A DNA stretch of 64,000 nt, from positions 558,001 to 622,000 of the forward strand of contig NZ_CP058909.1 in the NCBI RefSeq assembly GCF_013415905.1, read 5' to 3'. The DNA comes from Halosimplex pelagicum (GTDB lineage: Archaea; Halobacteriota; Halobacteria; Halobacteriales; Haloarculaceae). A program made the position numbers and the translations under genes. The notes beneath the pieces were generated by a model. That model did not search any database, was not told the origin of the DNA, and was given only the letters and a program-made list of their open reading frames with translations. This document shows positions 8,556 through 16,068 of this stretch, one piece after another; within the stretch, counting starts at the first letter, position 1, and every line of letters starts with the position of its first letter.

Positions 8556-8812
8556 GCGGTGTCCTCGCCGAACGCCCACTCGATGTCATCGTCGACCGCG
8601 TCGCGCGCCGCGTCCGCACGTTCGACTGCCGCCTCGCCCACTTCCGCGACGGCCTCCTCACGGGCGAGTTCGCCGTCGAGATACCGGGCGACGACCACGT
8701 CCTCCCAGAGATCGTCGAGCCCGCGCTCCAGCGCCTGCTCGATGATCGACGACTCGTCGAAGTCGCGGTGACGGGCGATTTCGCGAACGCGGTTCGAGAT
8801 GTCCGTCCCCAT
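8552..8812 (-). CDS. antitoxin of the PIN toxin module
   Basis: An 86-residue acidic protein: MGTDISNRVREIARHRDFDESSIIEQALERGLDDLWEDVVVARYLDGELAREEAVAEVG. The N-terminal half looks like a ribbon-helix-helix DNA-binding segment. The middle (VVARYLDGELAREEAVAEVG) matches UPF0175/VapB-like antitoxins that accompany DUF3368 toxins. The ATG at 8812 was chosen because upstream residues are Arg/Ser-rich noise. It overlaps the toxin start by four bases, so translation is coupled. It should neutralise the toxin and autoregulate the operon. With the toxin frame broken, it may now be an orphan antitoxin. Confidence 0.7.
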   Translation of the reverse strand: MGTDISNRVREIARHRDFDESSIIEQALERGLDDLWEDVVVARYLDGELAREEAVAEVGEAAVERADAARDAVDDDIEWAFGEDTA

Positions 8813-8934
8813 CACTCCGAGATGAGTCGTCTCCACGCTTAAATTCACGCTCGCCGTCCGACTCGGGTGCGACCGACGCGTTCGCCACCGGGATCGAGCG
8901 GCCGGTGGAGCGGACACGCCGGTCCCACAGCCCT

Positions 8935-9366
8935 TCAGAAGAACCCGAAGATGTTGTTCAGGGCGAAACCCAGCACGGCCGCGAAGGCGAGGTGGAGCGC
9001 GGTGAGGACGGCGGCCGGTCGCCAGGAGATCCGGTAGGAGACGCTGATCGCGATGGCGTCGGCGAGGAGCGTCACCAGCAACACGATGATGATCCCGAGT
9101 CCCGGAGATACGAACCCGATGCTGTCGACGCCGTAGCGACCCAGCAGCAGCGAGACGACCGCGGGGACCGGCCCGACGTAGGCGGCCCGCTGGCTGGGCA
9201 CGTCGCCGATGAAGAAGGTCGCGGCGAGGTGCAGCGTCACGGCGTAGAAGAGGGCGGTGAGCAGGAAGGTGACGACCAGCGCGAAGATACCGCCGCCCGT
9301 CGCGTCGGTCTGGAGCGGCGCGAGCGCGGCCGGCGTCTCGACCGAGAGCAGCGCTACGAGGTCCAT
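8935..9366 (-). CDS. conserved haloarchaeal membrane protein (DUF7473-like)
   Basis: A 143-residue protein with four hydrophobic segments at about residues 25-52, 60-80, 86-108 and 115-140. The N-terminus (MDLVALLSVETPAALAPLQ) is a short, weakly signal-like stretch. There are no catalytic motifs. It lies between the toxin-antitoxin module and tbp on the same strand, 113 bp from the tbp stop. The family label is from memory. The multi-helix topology is directly visible, and function is unknown. Confidence 0.65.
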   Translation of the reverse strand: MDLVALLSVETPAALAPLQTDATGGGIFALVVTFLLTALFYAVTLHLAATFFIGDVPSQRAAYVGPVPAVVSLLLGRYGVDSIGFVSPGLGIIIVLLVTLLADAIAISVSYRISWRPAAVLTALHLAFAAVLGFALNNIFGFF

Positions 9367-9479
9367 GGCGGCGATAGGCAGGGCGGCGGTTTGTAGCCTG
9401 CTATCGCGGACGGCCGAGCGTCGCGAGCGCAGGTGGTTCGGCGCGGGGCGAGGCGGAGCGGACCGCTGCGGAGTCGCGA

Positions 9480-10040
9480 CTACTCCAGCAGGCCCAGGTC
9501 TTCCAGCCGGGAGACGATCTTGTCGACCGCTTCCTCGGCGTCCTCGGGCTGTTTGCCGCCGGTGATGACGAGCTTCCCGGAGCCGAAGAGCAGCGCGACC
9601 ACGTCGGGGTCGTCCAGCCGGTAGACGAGGCCGGGGAACTGCTCGGGCTCGTACTCGATGTTCTCCAGGCCGAGACCGATGGCGATCGCGTTGAGGTTCA
9701 GATTGCGGCCCAGGTCCGCGCTCGTGACGATGTTCTGGACGACGATCTCCGGGTCGTCGTCGACCTGGATGTTCAGGTCCCGGAGCTTGTCGAAGACGAT
9801 GCGGAGGCTCTCGTGGACGTCGTCCGTGCTCTTGGCGCCGGTGCAGACGATCTTGCCCGAACGGAAGATCAGCGCCGCCGACTTGGGCTCCTGCGTGCGG
9901 TAGACGAGGCCGGGGAACTGCTCGGGGTCGTAGTCCGCCCCCTCCAGGTCCATCGCCACGCTCTGTAGGTCGAGCTCCTGCCCGATTCCAGTCGAGGCGA
10001 CGACGTTTTCGATATTGATTGTCTCCTTGGGGTCAACCAT
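9480..10040 (-). CDS. tbp: TATA-box-binding protein
   Basis: A 186-residue archaeal TBP that binds promoter TATA elements and recruits TFB and RNA polymerase. It shows the two-fold internal repeat of the saddle fold. The first repeat is INIENVVASTGIGQELDL...FPGLVYRTQEPKSAALIFRSGKIVCTGAKS. The second is VQNIVTSADLGRNLNLN...FPGLVYRLDDPDVVALLFGSGKLVITGGKQ. A short acidic C-terminal tail follows. Haloarchaea often hold several tbp paralogues; which one this is cannot be told, but the canonical repeats suggest a general-type factor. A TATA-like promoter lies just upstream. Confidence 0.97.
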   Translation of the reverse strand: MVDPKETINIENVVASTGIGQELDLQSVAMDLEGADYDPEQFPGLVYRTQEPKSAALIFRSGKIVCTGAKSTDDVHESLRIVFDKLRDLNIQVDDDPEIVVQNIVTSADLGRNLNLNAIAIGLGLENIEYEPEQFPGLVYRLDDPDVVALLFGSGKLVITGGKQPEDAEEAVDKIVSRLEDLGLLE

Positions 10041-10058
10041 GTCTCGACTTAAACGTTG

Positions 10059-10076
10059 TATTTAAGGCTTATAAAC
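10059..10076 (-). promoter_or_regulatory. putative tbp promoter (TATA box)
   Basis: Read on the minus strand, a TTTATAAG element (about 10069-10076) and a second AT-rich TTAAATA (10059-10065) stand 20-36 bp before the tbp ATG at 10040. This AT content is exceptional in the GC-rich surroundings and the spacing allows a very short leader. Confidence 0.6.
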
Positions 10077-10148
10077 TTTCATACGGGGCGTTGATACGTC
10101 ACGAACGCGGACGGGTCACCTCGCTTAGGTTCTCGACCCGAACGACGC

Positions 10149-10188
10149 CTAAAAACGCCTTTTAGTGGGGGTGAGGGGCGGTTTTATC
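10149..10188. promoter_or_regulatory. palindrome and TATA-like element between tbp and the tRNA methyltransferase gene
   Basis: CTAAAA (10149-10154) pairs with TTTTAG (10160-10165), and a TTTTAT element follows at 10182-10187. Both lie in the divergent intergenic region. They could be a small operator and a rightward TATA box for the methyltransferase gene. The assignment rests on AT content and symmetry only. Confidence 0.35.
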
Positions 10189-10282
10189 AGGGGTCGGGGT
10201 CCGGCGGGCGGAGTGTTCGGGTGGGGAACGGTCGCCGGCGAGCACCGGTGGGTTCTTGGCCGGCGGCGGGCGACTGTCGGGC

Positions 10283-11326
10283 GTGTACGTCCTCGAACTG
10301 GGCGGGCAGGACGACGATTTCGCGGCCTGTGAGGCCGCGAGCGCCGCCGCGGGGGTCGAGGTCGTCGGCGCGGGGCTGGCGACCGCGCGCGCGGTGACCG
10401 ACCGCGTCCGCGAGTTGGCCTTCGTCCACCGCGCGAGCGAGGTGGTCGGCCACTGCGACCCCGACGCGGCGAGCGCCCGCGCGCTCCTCAACGCCTCGAC
10501 GGTCGACCGCGAGGGGACGGTCGCCGTCCGCGCCGTCGACGTGCGCGCGACGACCGGCGTCGACACCCAGCGCGTCGAGCGCGAGCTGGGCCAGGTCCTC
10601 GTCGACCGCGGTTTTCCCGTCGACCTAGACGACCCCGACCACGAACTGCGCGCGCTGTTCGCCGGCCCGCCCGGCGCCGAGAGCACGGCGGAGAACGCCG
10701 AACCGGCCGACGGCTCCGACACCGACGGCACGGGCGTCTGCGTCCTCGGCTGGCTCACGGCCGAGAGCGAGCGCGGGTTCGGCGACCGTCGCCCCACCGA
10801 CCGGCCGTTCTTCCAGCCGGGGAGCATGGACCCGATGCTCGCCCGCGCGCTGGTCAACATCGCCGGCGCGCGGGAGGGCGCGACCGTCGTCGACCCCATG
10901 TGCGGGACCGGCGGCCTGCTGCTGGAAGCCGGGCTGGTCGGCGCGCGCGCCGTCGGCTCGGACGCCCAGGCGAAGATGGCCCGCGGGACGCGCGCGAACC
11001 TGCGCGACGCGCTCGGCGACGACTGCGACTTCGCGGTGTGTCGCGGCGACGTGACGCGGCTGCCGTTCGCCGACGGCTTCGCCGACGCCGCCGTCTTCGA
11101 CGTGCCCTACGGCCGCCAGTCGAAGATCGAGGGCGACTCGCTTTCGGACCTCGTCGGGAGCGCGCTCGCGGAGGCGCAACGAGTCGCTTCCCGTGCGGTC
11201 GTCGTCGCCGACCGGTCGTGGGAACGGGAAGCGGCCGACGCCGGGTGGACCGTCGAGGAACACTTCGAGCGGCGGGTTCACCGGTCGCTGGTTCGGCACG
11301 TGCTGGTGCTCGCGGCCGAGGACTGA
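10283..11326 (+). CDS. tRNA (guanine(10)-N2)-dimethyltransferase
   Basis: A 347-residue protein of the Trm-G10 (archaeal Trm11) family, which dimethylates G10 of tRNA using SAM. The N-terminal half (starting VYVLELGGQDDDFAACEA) is a THUMP-type RNA-binding region. The C-terminal half is a Rossmann methyltransferase with motif I DPMCGTGGLLLEAGL near residue 205 and the amino-methyltransferase motif DVPYGRQSK near 275. A GTG at 10283 was chosen as start because the family begins at this LELGG motif; the upstream ATG at 10256 only adds glycine-rich residues. The DVPY variant of D/N-P-P-Y is usual in this family. Confidence 0.88.
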   Translation: MYVLELGGQDDDFAACEAASAAAGVEVVGAGLATARAVTDRVRELAFVHRASEVVGHCDPDAASARALLNASTVDREGTVAVRAVDVRATTGVDTQRVERELGQVLVDRGFPVDLDDPDHELRALFAGPPGAESTAENAEPADGSDTDGTGVCVLGWLTAESERGFGDRRPTDRPFFQPGSMDPMLARALVNIAGAREGATVVDPMCGTGGLLLEAGLVGARAVGSDAQAKMARGTRANLRDALGDDCDFAVCRGDVTRLPFADGFADAAVFDVPYGRQSKIEGDSLSDLVGSALAEAQRVASRAVVVADRSWEREAADAGWTVEEHFERRVHRSLVRHVLVLAAED

Positions 11327-11401
11327 GCGGTCACGGCGCCGGCCGTCCCGACCGCCGGAACCGCAGACGCTAAGCGCCCCCGGACGGTGGTACCCGCAAA
11401 G

Positions 11402-12400
11402 ATGCAGCAGTATCTCGATCTCGTCCGGGAGGCCATCGCCCATGGCACCTACAAGCCCAACCGGACGGGCGTGGACACCCTCTCGACGTTCGGCGCGCAC
11501 TACGAGGTCGACCTCCAGGAGGGGTTCCCGCTCCTGACGACCAAGGATCTGTCGGGCTACCGCTGGAACTCCCTCATCCACGAACTGCTCTGGTACTTCT
11601 CCGGCGAGGAGCACATCCGAGACCTCCGCGAGGAGACGAAGATCTGGGACGCCTGGGCCGACGACGAGGGGCGCCTCGACACCGCCTACGGCCGCTTCTG
11701 GCGCCGGTACCCGATCCCCGAGGAGGGACTGGAGGGGGAGTCCTGGCCCGACGACTCCCACCGCTGGGTGAACGACGGCGAGAACACCTTCGACCAGTTC
11801 CAGTACGTGCTGGACACCCTCCGGGAGAACCCCCAGTCGCGACGCATCGTCGTCAACGCCTGGCACCCCGCCAACGCCGCCGTCAGCACGCTCCCGCCGT
11901 GTCACTACACGTTCGTGTTCAACGTCCAGGGCGACCGCCTGAACCTCCACCTGACCCAGCGCTCGGGCGACATCGCGCTGGGCATCCCGTTCAACATCGC
12001 CGCCTACTCGCTGGTGACCCACATCGTCGCGCAGCGGACGGGCTTCGAGGTCGGGAGCTTCTCGCACTCGGTCGTCGACGCCCACGCCTACTGCGGCGAG
12101 GGAGCCCGCGGCGAGTGGTACGAGGCCAACCGCGAGGAGTTGCGCGAGCGGATGGTCGCCGTCGACGACCGCGAGGGCTACGCCGCCGTCAAGGACTGGG
12201 TCCTGACCGAGGCGCCCGCCGAGCCCGGGAAAGACAACGCCGACCACGTCCCGAACCTGCTGGAGCAACTGACCCGGGAACCCCGCGAGCGCCCGACGAT
12301 CGAGGTGGCCGACAAGCCGATCGACGATCTGACCTACGAGGACATCGCGGTGCGCGACTACGACCCCGCACCGGGGCTCGATTTCGCGGTCGCCGAGTGA
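11402..12400 (+). CDS. thyA: thymidylate synthase
   Basis: Converts dUMP to dTMP with methylene-tetrahydrofolate. This 332-residue ThyA has the start MQQYLDLVREAIAHG, the folate/dUMP arginine region PNRTGVDTLSTFG and the FPLLTTKDL motif. The catalytic cysteine is in STLPPCHYTFVFNV, followed by QRSGDIALGIPFNIAAYSL. An insertion of acidic residues around 95-120 is a haloarchaeal trait. The ATG at 11402 begins the conserved region; an in-frame ATG five codons earlier is less likely. DHFR follows 13 bp after the stop, forming the thyA-DHFR pair that regenerates the folate consumed here. Confidence 0.97.
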   Translation: MQQYLDLVREAIAHGTYKPNRTGVDTLSTFGAHYEVDLQEGFPLLTTKDLSGYRWNSLIHELLWYFSGEEHIRDLREETKIWDAWADDEGRLDTAYGRFWRRYPIPEEGLEGESWPDDSHRWVNDGENTFDQFQYVLDTLRENPQSRRIVVNAWHPANAAVSTLPPCHYTFVFNVQGDRLNLHLTQRSGDIALGIPFNIAAYSLVTHIVAQRTGFEVGSFSHSVVDAHAYCGEGARGEWYEANREELRERMVAVDDREGYAAVKDWVLTEAPAEPGKDNADHVPNLLEQLTREPRERPTIEVADKPIDDLTYEDIAVRDYDPAPGLDFAVAE

Positions 12401-12413
12401 TGGGGGGCGAGTG

Positions 12414-12962
12414 ATGGCCGACGCCGAACGGGCCGAGACGGGCGCCGAACCGGGGGAGGCCGCGTCGATGGAGATCGCGCTGATCGCCGCCGTCGCGGAG
12501 AACCGCGTCATCGGCGACGAGGGCGAGATGCCGTGGCACTACCCCGCCGACCTCGCCCACTTCAAGCAGACGACGATGGGCCATCCGGTGATCATGGGCC
12601 GGGTGACCTACGAGTCGATCGCCGGCCAGCTGGGCGGGCCGCTGCCCGGGCGGACCAACGTCGTGCTGACGCGCTCCGGGTTGGAAGCGCCCGACGAGGT
12701 CGTGCAAGTCGGGAGCGTCGACGCGGCGGTCGAGGCCGCTTCGGCGGCCGCCGCCGAGACCGGAGCGGAGACCACGTTCGTCGCCGGCGGCGCGACCGTC
12801 TACGAGGCGTTTCTGGACCGGGCCGACCGGCTGGTGCTGACGGCGGTCCCGGGCGAACCCGAGGGCGACACCCGGTTCCCGGAGTGGGACCCGGCGGCGT
12901 GGGTCGAAGTCGACCGGGAGGACGAGGGGGAACTGTCGTTCGTGACCTACGAGCGGCAGTGA
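12414..12962 (+). CDS. dihydrofolate reductase
   Basis: Reduces dihydrofolate to tetrahydrofolate with NADPH. The DHFR core begins MEIALIAAVAENRVIGDEGEMPWHYPADLAHFKQTT and includes the active-site W-x-PxDL-x-xF pattern, the MGRVTYES cofactor motif and the FVAGGATVYEAFL motif. An 18-residue acidic N-terminal extension precedes the core if translation starts at 12414. An internal ATG at 12468 starts exactly at the core and is a real alternative. It lies 13 bp after thyA, so co-transcription is likely. This corresponds to the thyA-linked DHFR paralogue known in haloarchaea. Confidence 0.93.
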   Translation: MADAERAETGAEPGEAASMEIALIAAVAENRVIGDEGEMPWHYPADLAHFKQTTMGHPVIMGRVTYESIAGQLGGPLPGRTNVVLTRSGLEAPDEVVQVGSVDAAVEAASAAAAETGAETTFVAGGATVYEAFLDRADRLVLTAVPGEPEGDTRFPEWDPAAWVEVDREDEGELSFVTYERQ

Positions 12963-13010
12963 TCTCGGTCGAACCGGGTCGGTGGCTTCGGATATCGCGC
13001 GTCCGGAATC

Positions 13011-13130
13011 CGCTCGCTAGCCGGTGTTTCGACCGTACTCGACGGCACGCGATGAAAGCCCTCGACGCGCTCGCTAGCCGGTGTTTCGACCGTACTCGAC
13101 GGCACGCGATGAAAGCCCTCGACGCGCTCG
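13011..13130 (+). repeat. 57-bp tandem repeat at the 5' end of copy A
   Basis: Two exact 57-bp units at 13011-13067 and 13068-13124, plus six bases of a third. Each unit includes TGAAAGCCCTCGACG, the 5' strand of helix P1 and part of P2 of the repeat element. Only the second unit is followed by the matching 3' half. The other three copies also carry a duplicated 5' unit of 53-57 bp. Confidence 0.85.
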
Positions 13131-13405
13131 CGGTCGCCGAGCGACATATCCGCGCTCTCCGCACCGCCCGCGCGGATAGCGGTCGCTCGGGCGACTGAAC
13201 TGCACGCGAGCGCGCCTCGCCCTTTCAGTCCGCCAGGACCGCACAGCGTCGCGATCGTCCTGCAACCGCAACAGCAACCGCAGACGGCCTCACACCTCCC
13301 CAGCCGATTCGATGCTCGTCGCAGGCTCCTGCGCGTCTCATCCCTCGCGTGACTGTTTCGAGCGGTCCGCCATGAGGCGGACACGCTCGACAGCACGCGC
13401 CACCC
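13011..13405 (+). repeat. structured interspersed repeat, copy A
   Basis: A non-coding element filling the 501-bp gap between DHFR and the DUF255 gene. Helices, by position: P1 13110-13115/13222-13227 (TGAAAG/CTTTCA), with internal loop 13116-13122 x 13215-13221; P2 13123-13132/13205-13214; P3 13133-13145/13182-13195 with one bulged G; P4 hairpin 13147-13155/13170-13178. A second domain has P5 13320-13325/13328-13333 and P6 13346-13399 (segments 6, 4, 6 and 7 bp, tetraloop ATGA). Conserved unpaired boxes are CAGTCC.CCAGGACCGC (13226-13242), CCTCCCCAGCC (from 13295) and CTCATCCCTCGCG (from 13337). Compared with the other three copies, several helices differ in sequence but keep pairing. Confidence 0.75.
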
Positions 13406-13463
13406 GTTCTGGCCGGCGAGGCCCGATCAGTGAGCCTTACCGGGGCGAGTTCCAATCCGGGGT

Positions 13464-15092
13464 ATGGACGATTCAGCGGACGCGACGAAAGTCGAATGGC
13501 GCGAGTGGGGCGAGGACGCCTTCGCGACCGCCGAGCGGGCGGGCAAACCCGTCTTACTGTCGCTGTGGGCGCCCTGGAGCGAGGACTGCCGGGAGATGGA
13601 CGAGACGACCTACTCGGAGCCCCGCATCGCCGCCAACGTCAACGACGGCTTCGTCCCCGTGCGGGTGAACGTCGACCGCCGGCCGCGCGTCCGCGACCGC
13701 TACAACATGGGCGGGTTCCCCTCGACGGTGTTCGCGACACCCGACGGCGAGGTTATCACGGGCGCGACCTTCCTCGGGGTCGACGGCTTCCGCGAGATAC
13801 TCGACGCCGTCCGGCGCACCTGGGACGGCAAGGGGGCGGCGGCGGGGTCGATCCCCCGACAGCTCGGCGACGCCGACCCGCCGACGGGGGAGCTGTCGGC
13901 CCGCGTCGAGGAGCACATGGTCGAGCAGCTGCTCGCGGCCTACGACGAGGAGTTCGGCGGGTGGGGAACAGATGTAAAATTCCCGCTCCCGCGCACCATC
14001 GAGTTCGCGCTGGTGCGAGCGCGCGACCAGGCGACCCGGACGCTCGAAGCCGTCCGGACGCGGCTGTTCGACACCTACGACGGCGGCTTCTATCGGTTCT
14101 CGCACAACCGCAACTGGGGGTCGCCCCAGCGGGAGAAGCTCGTCGACGAGAACGCGGCGCTGGTGCGAGCGTTCGCCCACGGCTACCGCTACACCGGCGA
14201 GGACGCGTATCGGGAGACCGCCGAGGACACCGTCGAGTACCTGACGACGGACCTGTGGACCGGTGACGCCTTCGCGGCGAGCCAGGGCGGAAACGACGCC
14301 TACTACCGCCAGGAGGCGACCGAGCGCGAGGACGGCGAGGCGCCGCCGGTCGACGGGACGGTCTTCGCCGGCCACAACGGCGTCGCCGTCGACGGGCTGC
14401 TCACGCTGGCCGCGTACACCGACGACGAGCGCGCCCGCCGCTACGCCGAGCGCGCCCGCGACCACGTCCTGGCCGAGTTGGTGGGCGAAGACGGGAGCGT
14501 CGTCCACTTCGGCGACCCCGAGACGGGCGAGGTGGGCGAAGCCGGGCTCCTGTCCTCGCAGGCGCGGGTCCTGTCGGGACTGACGACGAGTGCGTCGGTG
14601 CTGGGCGAACCGGGGCCGATGACGGCGGTCGCCGACTACGCCATCGACGCGCTGCAGGGCGAAGCGGGCGCGTTCCGCGACGGGCCGGGCGAGGGCGCAG
14701 GCCTGCTCGACCGCCCGCTGTACCCGCTGGACACGAACGTCGACGCGGCCGACGCGCTGGTCGAGACCTGGCTGCTGACCGACGACGACCGGTATCGGGA
14801 AGCCGCCGAGGCGGCGCTGTCGGCGTTCGCCGGCGCGACCGACCGGATGGGCGTCGAGGTGGCGACCTACGCCTCCGCCGTGGCCCGCCTGCGCGACCCC
14901 CGCGTGGTCGCCGTCGGCACCGAGGCCGGGAGCGACCTCCACCGCGCCGCGCTGCGGCTGGCCGACCACGAGACCGTCGTCGCGCCCGCCGACGACCGCG
15001 CGGGCGAGGGCGAGGCGGTCGTCCTCGCCGACGGCGAGGCCGAGGACCGCGCGAGCAGCCCCGACGAACTCGAAACCGTCCTGACGGGCTGA
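13464..15092 (+). CDS. DUF255 / thioredoxin-like domain protein (YyaL-SSP411 type)
   Basis: A 542-residue cytosolic protein. Residues 1 to about 120 form a thioredoxin-like domain (VEWREWGEDAFATAERAGKPVLLSLWAPWSEDC...FPSTVFATPDGEVI). The remainder is an (alpha/alpha)6-barrel-like region of repeated helical pairs (YDGGFYRFSHNRNWGSPQREKL, HNGVAVDGLLTLAAY). In the thioredoxin part only one cysteine of the usual pair is present (WSEDC). Homologues in all domains are annotated as thioredoxin-domain or N-acylglucosamine 2-epimerase-like proteins, with no firm enzymatic role. Haloarchaeal versions are shorter than the roughly 700-residue bacterial ones, so this length is normal. Confidence 0.8.
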   Translation: MDDSADATKVEWREWGEDAFATAERAGKPVLLSLWAPWSEDCREMDETTYSEPRIAANVNDGFVPVRVNVDRRPRVRDRYNMGGFPSTVFATPDGEVITGATFLGVDGFREILDAVRRTWDGKGAAAGSIPRQLGDADPPTGELSARVEEHMVEQLLAAYDEEFGGWGTDVKFPLPRTIEFALVRARDQATRTLEAVRTRLFDTYDGGFYRFSHNRNWGSPQREKLVDENAALVRAFAHGYRYTGEDAYRETAEDTVEYLTTDLWTGDAFAASQGGNDAYYRQEATEREDGEAPPVDGTVFAGHNGVAVDGLLTLAAYTDDERARRYAERARDHVLAELVGEDGSVVHFGDPETGEVGEAGLLSSQARVLSGLTTSASVLGEPGPMTAVADYAIDALQGEAGAFRDGPGEGAGLLDRPLYPLDTNVDAADALVETWLLTDDDRYREAAEAALSAFAGATDRMGVEVATYASAVARLRDPRVVAVGTEAGSDLHRAALRLADHETVVAPADDRAGEGEAVVLADGEAEDRASSPDELETVLTG

Positions 15093-15174
15093 CGCCGGGG
15101 TTCGCCCGCCGGGGCCGTCGCCCGGTCGTAAATTCACCCGTTGTTTTTTGTTTGGGCGGCGCCAGGGTGGGGTA

Positions 15175-15978
15175 ATGGCGAGTCTGAGAGACCTGGGCCT
15201 CTCGGAGTACGAGGCGCGGGCCTACCGCGCCCTGCTGGAGTCGGGGCCCACGACCGCGAAGGAGCTCTCGCGGGCGAGCGACGTACCGATGGGGCGGATC
15301 TACGACGTGCTCAACAGCCTGGAGACACAGAGCCTGGCGCGCAGTCAGACGGCGAGCCGGCCGAAGAAGTACGTCGCCGTCGAGTCCGACACGGCCCTGG
15401 ACCGGCTGCTGGACGCCAAGAAACGGGAGCTCGAACAGCAGGTCGAGCAGTACGAGGACATCGTCGATGACCTGACCGACGAGCTCGACGGGACCGACCC
15501 CGTCGAGGAGCCGTTCTGGACGGCCAGCGTCGGTCCGGGCGAGGCGCTGGATCTGCTGGTCGAGCGGCTCACCGCGGCCGACGAGCGGATCGTCGTCGTC
15601 GCGTCGGCGCCGGTCCAGCAGTTCGACATGGACGACGTGGCCGCCCGCGTCACCGCCGCGCTGGAGGACGCCCTGGAGCGGGGCGTGTCGGTGTCGGTCC
15701 TGCTGACGCCGGAGATGGTCGACGCGCTGCCCGAGGCCGTCGGCGAGCGCTACCGCGAGGCGCTCCAGCCCCACGAGAACTTCGAGACGCGGACGAGCGC
15801 GAACGTCACCGGCACCTTCGAGATCGTCGACGACACCGAAGTCTGCATCGAGGTCCCCCACCCGCTCACCGAGGACGAGACGCTCGCGGTGATCGACCTC
15901 AAGGACCCCGAGTTCGCGGCCGACATCGCCGCCGAGTTCGCGCCCCGGTGGGGAGAGGCCCGCCGGTTGCGGCTCTGA
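15175..15978 (+). CDS. TrmB-like transcriptional regulator
   Basis: A 267-residue regulator. The N-terminal winged helix (LRDLGLSEYEARAYRALLESGPTTAKELSRASDVPMGRIYDVLNSLE) is the TrmB family domain. A short coiled coil follows (LDAKKRELEQQVEQYEDIVDDL), then a C-terminal effector domain resembling the TrmB phospholipase-D-like fold. TrmB proteins control sugar metabolism and transport genes in archaea, but no such genes are adjacent, so targets are unknown. The ATG at 15175 was chosen since upstream residues (MFGRRQGGV) precede the conserved start. An AT-rich stretch, TTGTTTTTTGTTT near 15141-15153, sits about 25 bp upstream. Confidence 0.88.
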   Translation: MASLRDLGLSEYEARAYRALLESGPTTAKELSRASDVPMGRIYDVLNSLETQSLARSQTASRPKKYVAVESDTALDRLLDAKKRELEQQVEQYEDIVDDLTDELDGTDPVEEPFWTASVGPGEALDLLVERLTAADERIVVVASAPVQQFDMDDVAARVTAALEDALERGVSVSVLLTPEMVDALPEAVGERYREALQPHENFETRTSANVTGTFEIVDDTEVCIEVPHPLTEDETLAVIDLKDPEFAADIAAEFAPRWGEARRLRL

Positions 15979-16068
15979 ATCGGGTGGTATCGGCCGACTA
16001 CCGGACGGAGCCCTTCTGTCGGGAGGGTAACCAATCCTTAAGTCGCTCGCCGCCGCGGGACGGGATAC

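Noticed and set aside
13011..13130. Possible CRISPR array from direct repeats
   Set aside because: Only two adjoining 57-bp units, no spacers, and the unit belongs to a larger structured repeat.
12592..13396. Arg/Ser-rich frames on the minus strand through copy A, with similar frames in copies B and C
   Set aside because: They share a translated motif only because the repeat is conserved. Length changes of 1-4 bp between units and the paired-helix pattern argue against coding.
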